Source: a virus
Direction: 5' to 3' (one strand)
Virus record (IMG/VR): IMGVR_UViG_3300032304_001218
Location: 1-58,414 of that record
DNA: 58,414 nucleotides
Below, in pieces: positions 56,289 to 58,414 of the stretch (position 1 is the stretch's first letter; every line of letters starts with the position of its first letter). The position numbers and the translations under genes are program-made. The notes under the pieces are model-generated. The model was not told the origin of the DNA. It saw only the letters and a list, made by a program, of their open reading frames with translations, and did no database searches.

Positions 56289-58066
56289 CAATTAAGATAA
56301 AAAATCTAACCGTTCGCAACTTTATGAGCGTGGGAGCTCAAACCCAGGCCATAGACTTTGATCGCGGCCAACTAACTTTAGTATTAGGTGAGAATCTAGA
56401 TCTAGGTGGTGATGATTCCGGTGCTAGGAATGGTACAGGCAAGACTACTATCATCAACGGTCTCAGCTATGCTATTTACGGTCAAGCACTGACTAATATT
56501 AAACGTGACAACTTGATCAATAAGATCAACGGCAAAGGTATGTTAACCACAGTGACCTTCGACAAGGACGGTGTTGAATATCACATCGAACGTGGTCGTA
56601 AACCTAATATATTAAAATTTTCTATCAACGGCCAAGAACAGCAACTAGCAGATCTCGATGAAAGTCAAGGTGACAGCAGAGAAACACAAAAAGCCATTGA
56701 AGAAATGATTTCCATGAAACACGAAATGTTCAAACATCTTGTGGCGTTGAATACGTATACAGAGCCGTTTCTCAGCATGAAGGCTGCAGAACAACGTGCT
56801 ATAATTGAACAACTGTTGGGAATCACTCTGCTAAGTGAAAAGGCTGAAGCTCTCAAGGAGCAGATTAAATTAACCAAAGAAGCAGTGGCTACAGAAAATA
56901 CTAGAATAGAGACTGTGAAAGCCAGTAATGAACGAATACAACAAAGCATAGAGTCGTTGATCCGTAAACAGAAGATGTGGGAAGAACAGAAAGAGACTGC
57001 CCTGACTAATTTGCTCAAGAGTATCGATCGACTCAGCGACATTGATATTGATGTTGAGATTGCTAACCAACGTGCATTAATTGAGTGGAGCAAAAACAAC
57101 AAAGATAAAAATTCTTTGGTATCGTTGATAGCCAAACAAACGTCTGCAGTTGAAAAAGAACAGCGAACTTTAGAAAAATTAGAAAACGAACTCATTTCGT
57201 TGGCTGAGCACAAATGTCATAGTTGTGGTCAAGAAGTACATGACGAAAAATACGAATCCATGATGGCTGGTAAAGTCAAACAAGTAAAAGATTCTAGAGA
57301 TAATGTAGGTGTGCTAGAAAAAGAACTTGCTGATCTCAAAGAAGCGTTAGATCTGTTAGGTGTGTTAGGCGTGTGTCCTGAGGTTATATACGACAGTCTA
57401 GAGCAGGCACTCAACCATAAAAACACACTGAGTAGTCTAGAACGTGATATTACTATCAAAACTGCTGAAGAAAATCCCTATGATGATCAGATTATTGAAC
57501 TCAAAGAAACCGCAGTACAAGAGATAGACTGGAACAGTCTCAATGATCTAGTACGTGTGAAAGATCATCAGGAGTTCTTGCACAAGTTATTGACCAATAA
57601 AGATAGTTTCGTTCGCAAACGAATAATAGATCAGAATCTTGCATTCTTGAATCAACGATTGACCTACTACTTGGACAAAATTGGCCTACCTCATACTGTG
57701 GAGTTTCAGAACGATCTCACTGTGATTATCACACAGCTGGGGCAGGATTTAGACTTTGACAATCTAAGCCGTGGCGAGCGTAACAGACTGATCCTATCCT
57801 TGTCGTGGGCATTCCGAGATGTGTGGGAGAATCTCTATCACAGCATTAATCTTCTGTTCATTGATGAATTAGTAGATTCTGGAATGGATGCATCGGGTGT
57901 AGAATCCAGTATTGCTGTTCTGAAAAAGATGACTCGTGAGCGTGATAAGAATGTATTCCTAATTAGTCATCGTGATGACCTAACTAGCAGGGTAAATCAC
58001 GTACTGAAAGTGATTAAAGAAAATGGATTTACCAGTTACAGCAATGATGTAGAGATCGTAGCATGA
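56285..58066 (+). CDS. 46: Recombination endonuclease subunit gp46 (SbcC/Rad50-like)
   Basis: A 593-residue ABC ATPase. Walker A is GARNGTGKTT (46-55), then a coiled-coil arm with zinc hook KCHSCGQ (Cys311 and Cys314), a second coil, signature LSRGERNRL (about 494-502) and Walker B LLFIDELVD (523-531, Asp527/Glu528), followed by LISHRDDL (D-loop/His switch). The arm is short compared with cellular Rad50, typical of phage gp46. It clamps DNA ends for gp47. It begins in an ATGA overlap with gp47, so the two are made in equal amounts. Confidence 0.95.
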   Translation: MTIKIKNLTVRNFMSVGAQTQAIDFDRGQLTLVLGENLDLGGDDSGARNGTGKTTIINGLSYAIYGQALTNIKRDNLINKINGKGMLTTVTFDKDGVEYHIERGRKPNILKFSINGQEQQLADLDESQGDSRETQKAIEEMISMKHEMFKHLVALNTYTEPFLSMKAAEQRAIIEQLLGITLLSEKAEALKEQIKLTKEAVATENTRIETVKASNERIQQSIESLIRKQKMWEEQKETALTNLLKSIDRLSDIDIDVEIANQRALIEWSKNNKDKNSLVSLIAKQTSAVEKEQRTLEKLENELISLAEHKCHSCGQEVHDEKYESMMAGKVKQVKDSRDNVGVLEKELADLKEALDLLGVLGVCPEVIYDSLEQALNHKNTLSSLERDITIKTAEENPYDDQIIELKETAVQEIDWNSLNDLVRVKDHQEFLHKLLTNKDSFVRKRIIDQNLAFLNQRLTYYLDKIGLPHTVEFQNDLTVIITQLGQDLDFDNLSRGERNRLILSLSWAFRDVWENLYHSINLLFIDELVDSGMDASGVESSIAVLKKMTRERDKNVFLISHRDDLTSRVNHVLKVIKENGFTSYSNDVEIVA

Positions 58067-58293
58067 GTTCAGACGCACACGATCGCATGATCCATGCCTT
58101 TCAAGAATATTTTAAATGGCAGGATCGATTTCATCACAAAAAATCCAACGAAGCAGGCATCAAGGCTAGATCATGGCTATCAGAAATACGCACACAGGCA
58201 TCAATATTAAGAGTAGAAATACAAGACAAACGCAAGGCACAGCGAGAATCCAGAAAAGGCATGAGAGGCAAGAAGCTTTCACTAACTAAGTGA
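58063..58293 (+). CDS. Conserved small helical protein (76 aa)
   Basis: Starts MSSDAHDRMIHAFQEYFKWQ and continues with ARSWLSEIRTQASILRVEIQ and a Lys/Arg-rich tail (RKAQRESRKGMRGKK). It is all-helical and basic at the end. Short proteins with this shape directly after gp46 are familiar from marine T4-like phages. It overlaps gp46 by four bases. DNA or RNA contact is plausible from the charge; no function is known to me. Confidence 0.65.
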   Translation: MSSDAHDRMIHAFQEYFKWQDRFHHKKSNEAGIKARSWLSEIRTQASILRVEIQDKRKAQRESRKGMRGKKLSLTK

Positions 58294-58414
58294 GTGCAAT
58301 GGACGTTTCAAAATCAAATAATAGACGAAATACCAGAAGGCTATATTGGCTTTGTTTATATAATCACGAATAAAATCACCGGACAGAAGTACATAGGCAA
58401 GAAATTAGCACAAT
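58294..58414 (+). CDS. GIY-YIG nuclease-like protein, 5' part only
   Basis: A frame open to the right edge begins with GTG directly after the previous TGA, in the same frame. It reads VQWTFQNQIIDEIPEG, then GFVYIITNKITGQKYIGKK, the first motif of the GIY-YIG nuclease family, where GFVYIIT is the GIY strand and KYIGKK the YIG strand. T4-like marine phages carry such a gene near here. The catalytic Arg and Glu lie beyond the edge, so activity cannot be judged. GTG is taken as the start because no in-frame ATG exists before the motif. Confidence 0.65.
   Translation, partial: MQWTFQNQIIDEIPEGYIGFVYIITNKITGQKYIGKKLAQ

Noticed and set aside
56665-57213. Minus-strand frame of 182 codons inside gp46
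   Set aside because: Composition is Ser/Leu/Cys-rich and it lies opposite the coiled-coil arm of a certain gene.
1-58414. tRNA genes, CRISPR arrays, insertion sequences, integrase or att sites
   Set aside because: No cloverleaf in the gaps (most are under 40 bases), no spaced direct repeats and no transposase or integrase motifs were noticed. Not a computed search.

Overview
The window is a piece of a large tailed-phage genome of the T4-like myovirus supergroup, most like the marine T4-like phages (cyanophage and pelagiphage relatives). It holds recognisable T4 core proteins: late sigma factor gp55, recombination nuclease gp46/gp47, an RNase H-type flap nuclease, tail-tube cap gp48, wedge proteins gp53, gp25 and gp6, and a gp5-like spike. 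The DNA is A+T-rich, genes are densely packed with many ATGA or TAATG overlaps, and octamers close to the T4 late promoter TATAAATA stand before late genes. I saw no photosynthesis genes, tRNA genes, CRISPR arrays or insertion sequences. The host cannot be read from the sequence.

Layout. (1) Positions 1-8503, plus strand: about twenty small early/middle-type genes. They include an MBD4-like HhH DNA glycosylase, a cupin-like protein, a phosphoribosyltransferase, a HIT-family protein, QueE, a DUF2061 membrane protein and the RNase H-like nuclease. A late-promoter-driven group of short conserved phage genes follows (6349-8503). (2) Positions 8498-19663, minus strand: a run of ten overlapping genes with four radical-SAM proteins (five radical-SAM domains), four glycosyltransferase-like proteins and two proteins of unknown role. 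(3) Positions 19721-30703, minus strand: virion and tail-fibre genes, including four paralogous fibres that share an N-terminal module. (4) Positions 30735-54319, minus strand: the baseplate block, with a 4,655-residue giant structural protein downstream of gp6. (5) Positions 54401-58414, plus strand: gp55, gp47, gp46, a small conserved gene and a truncated GIY-YIG protein.

How it may work together. gp55 is the sigma factor expected to recognise the seven late-type octamers seen here, five of them on the minus strand serving the virion block and the downstream enzyme cassette. Because the radical-SAM/glycosyltransferase cassette lies at the 3' end of the tail-fibre block on the same strand, I infer that it is made late and may modify virion adhesins or the cell surface. 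No substrate can be proven from the sequence. Two regulatory patterns stand out. One is a hairpin over a ribosome site with a late promoter that starts transcription inside the 5' arm, the logic known for T4 genes e and soc. The other is a set of promoters, including a perfect TTGACA-17-TATAAT, lying so close to start codons that the mRNAs would be nearly leaderless.
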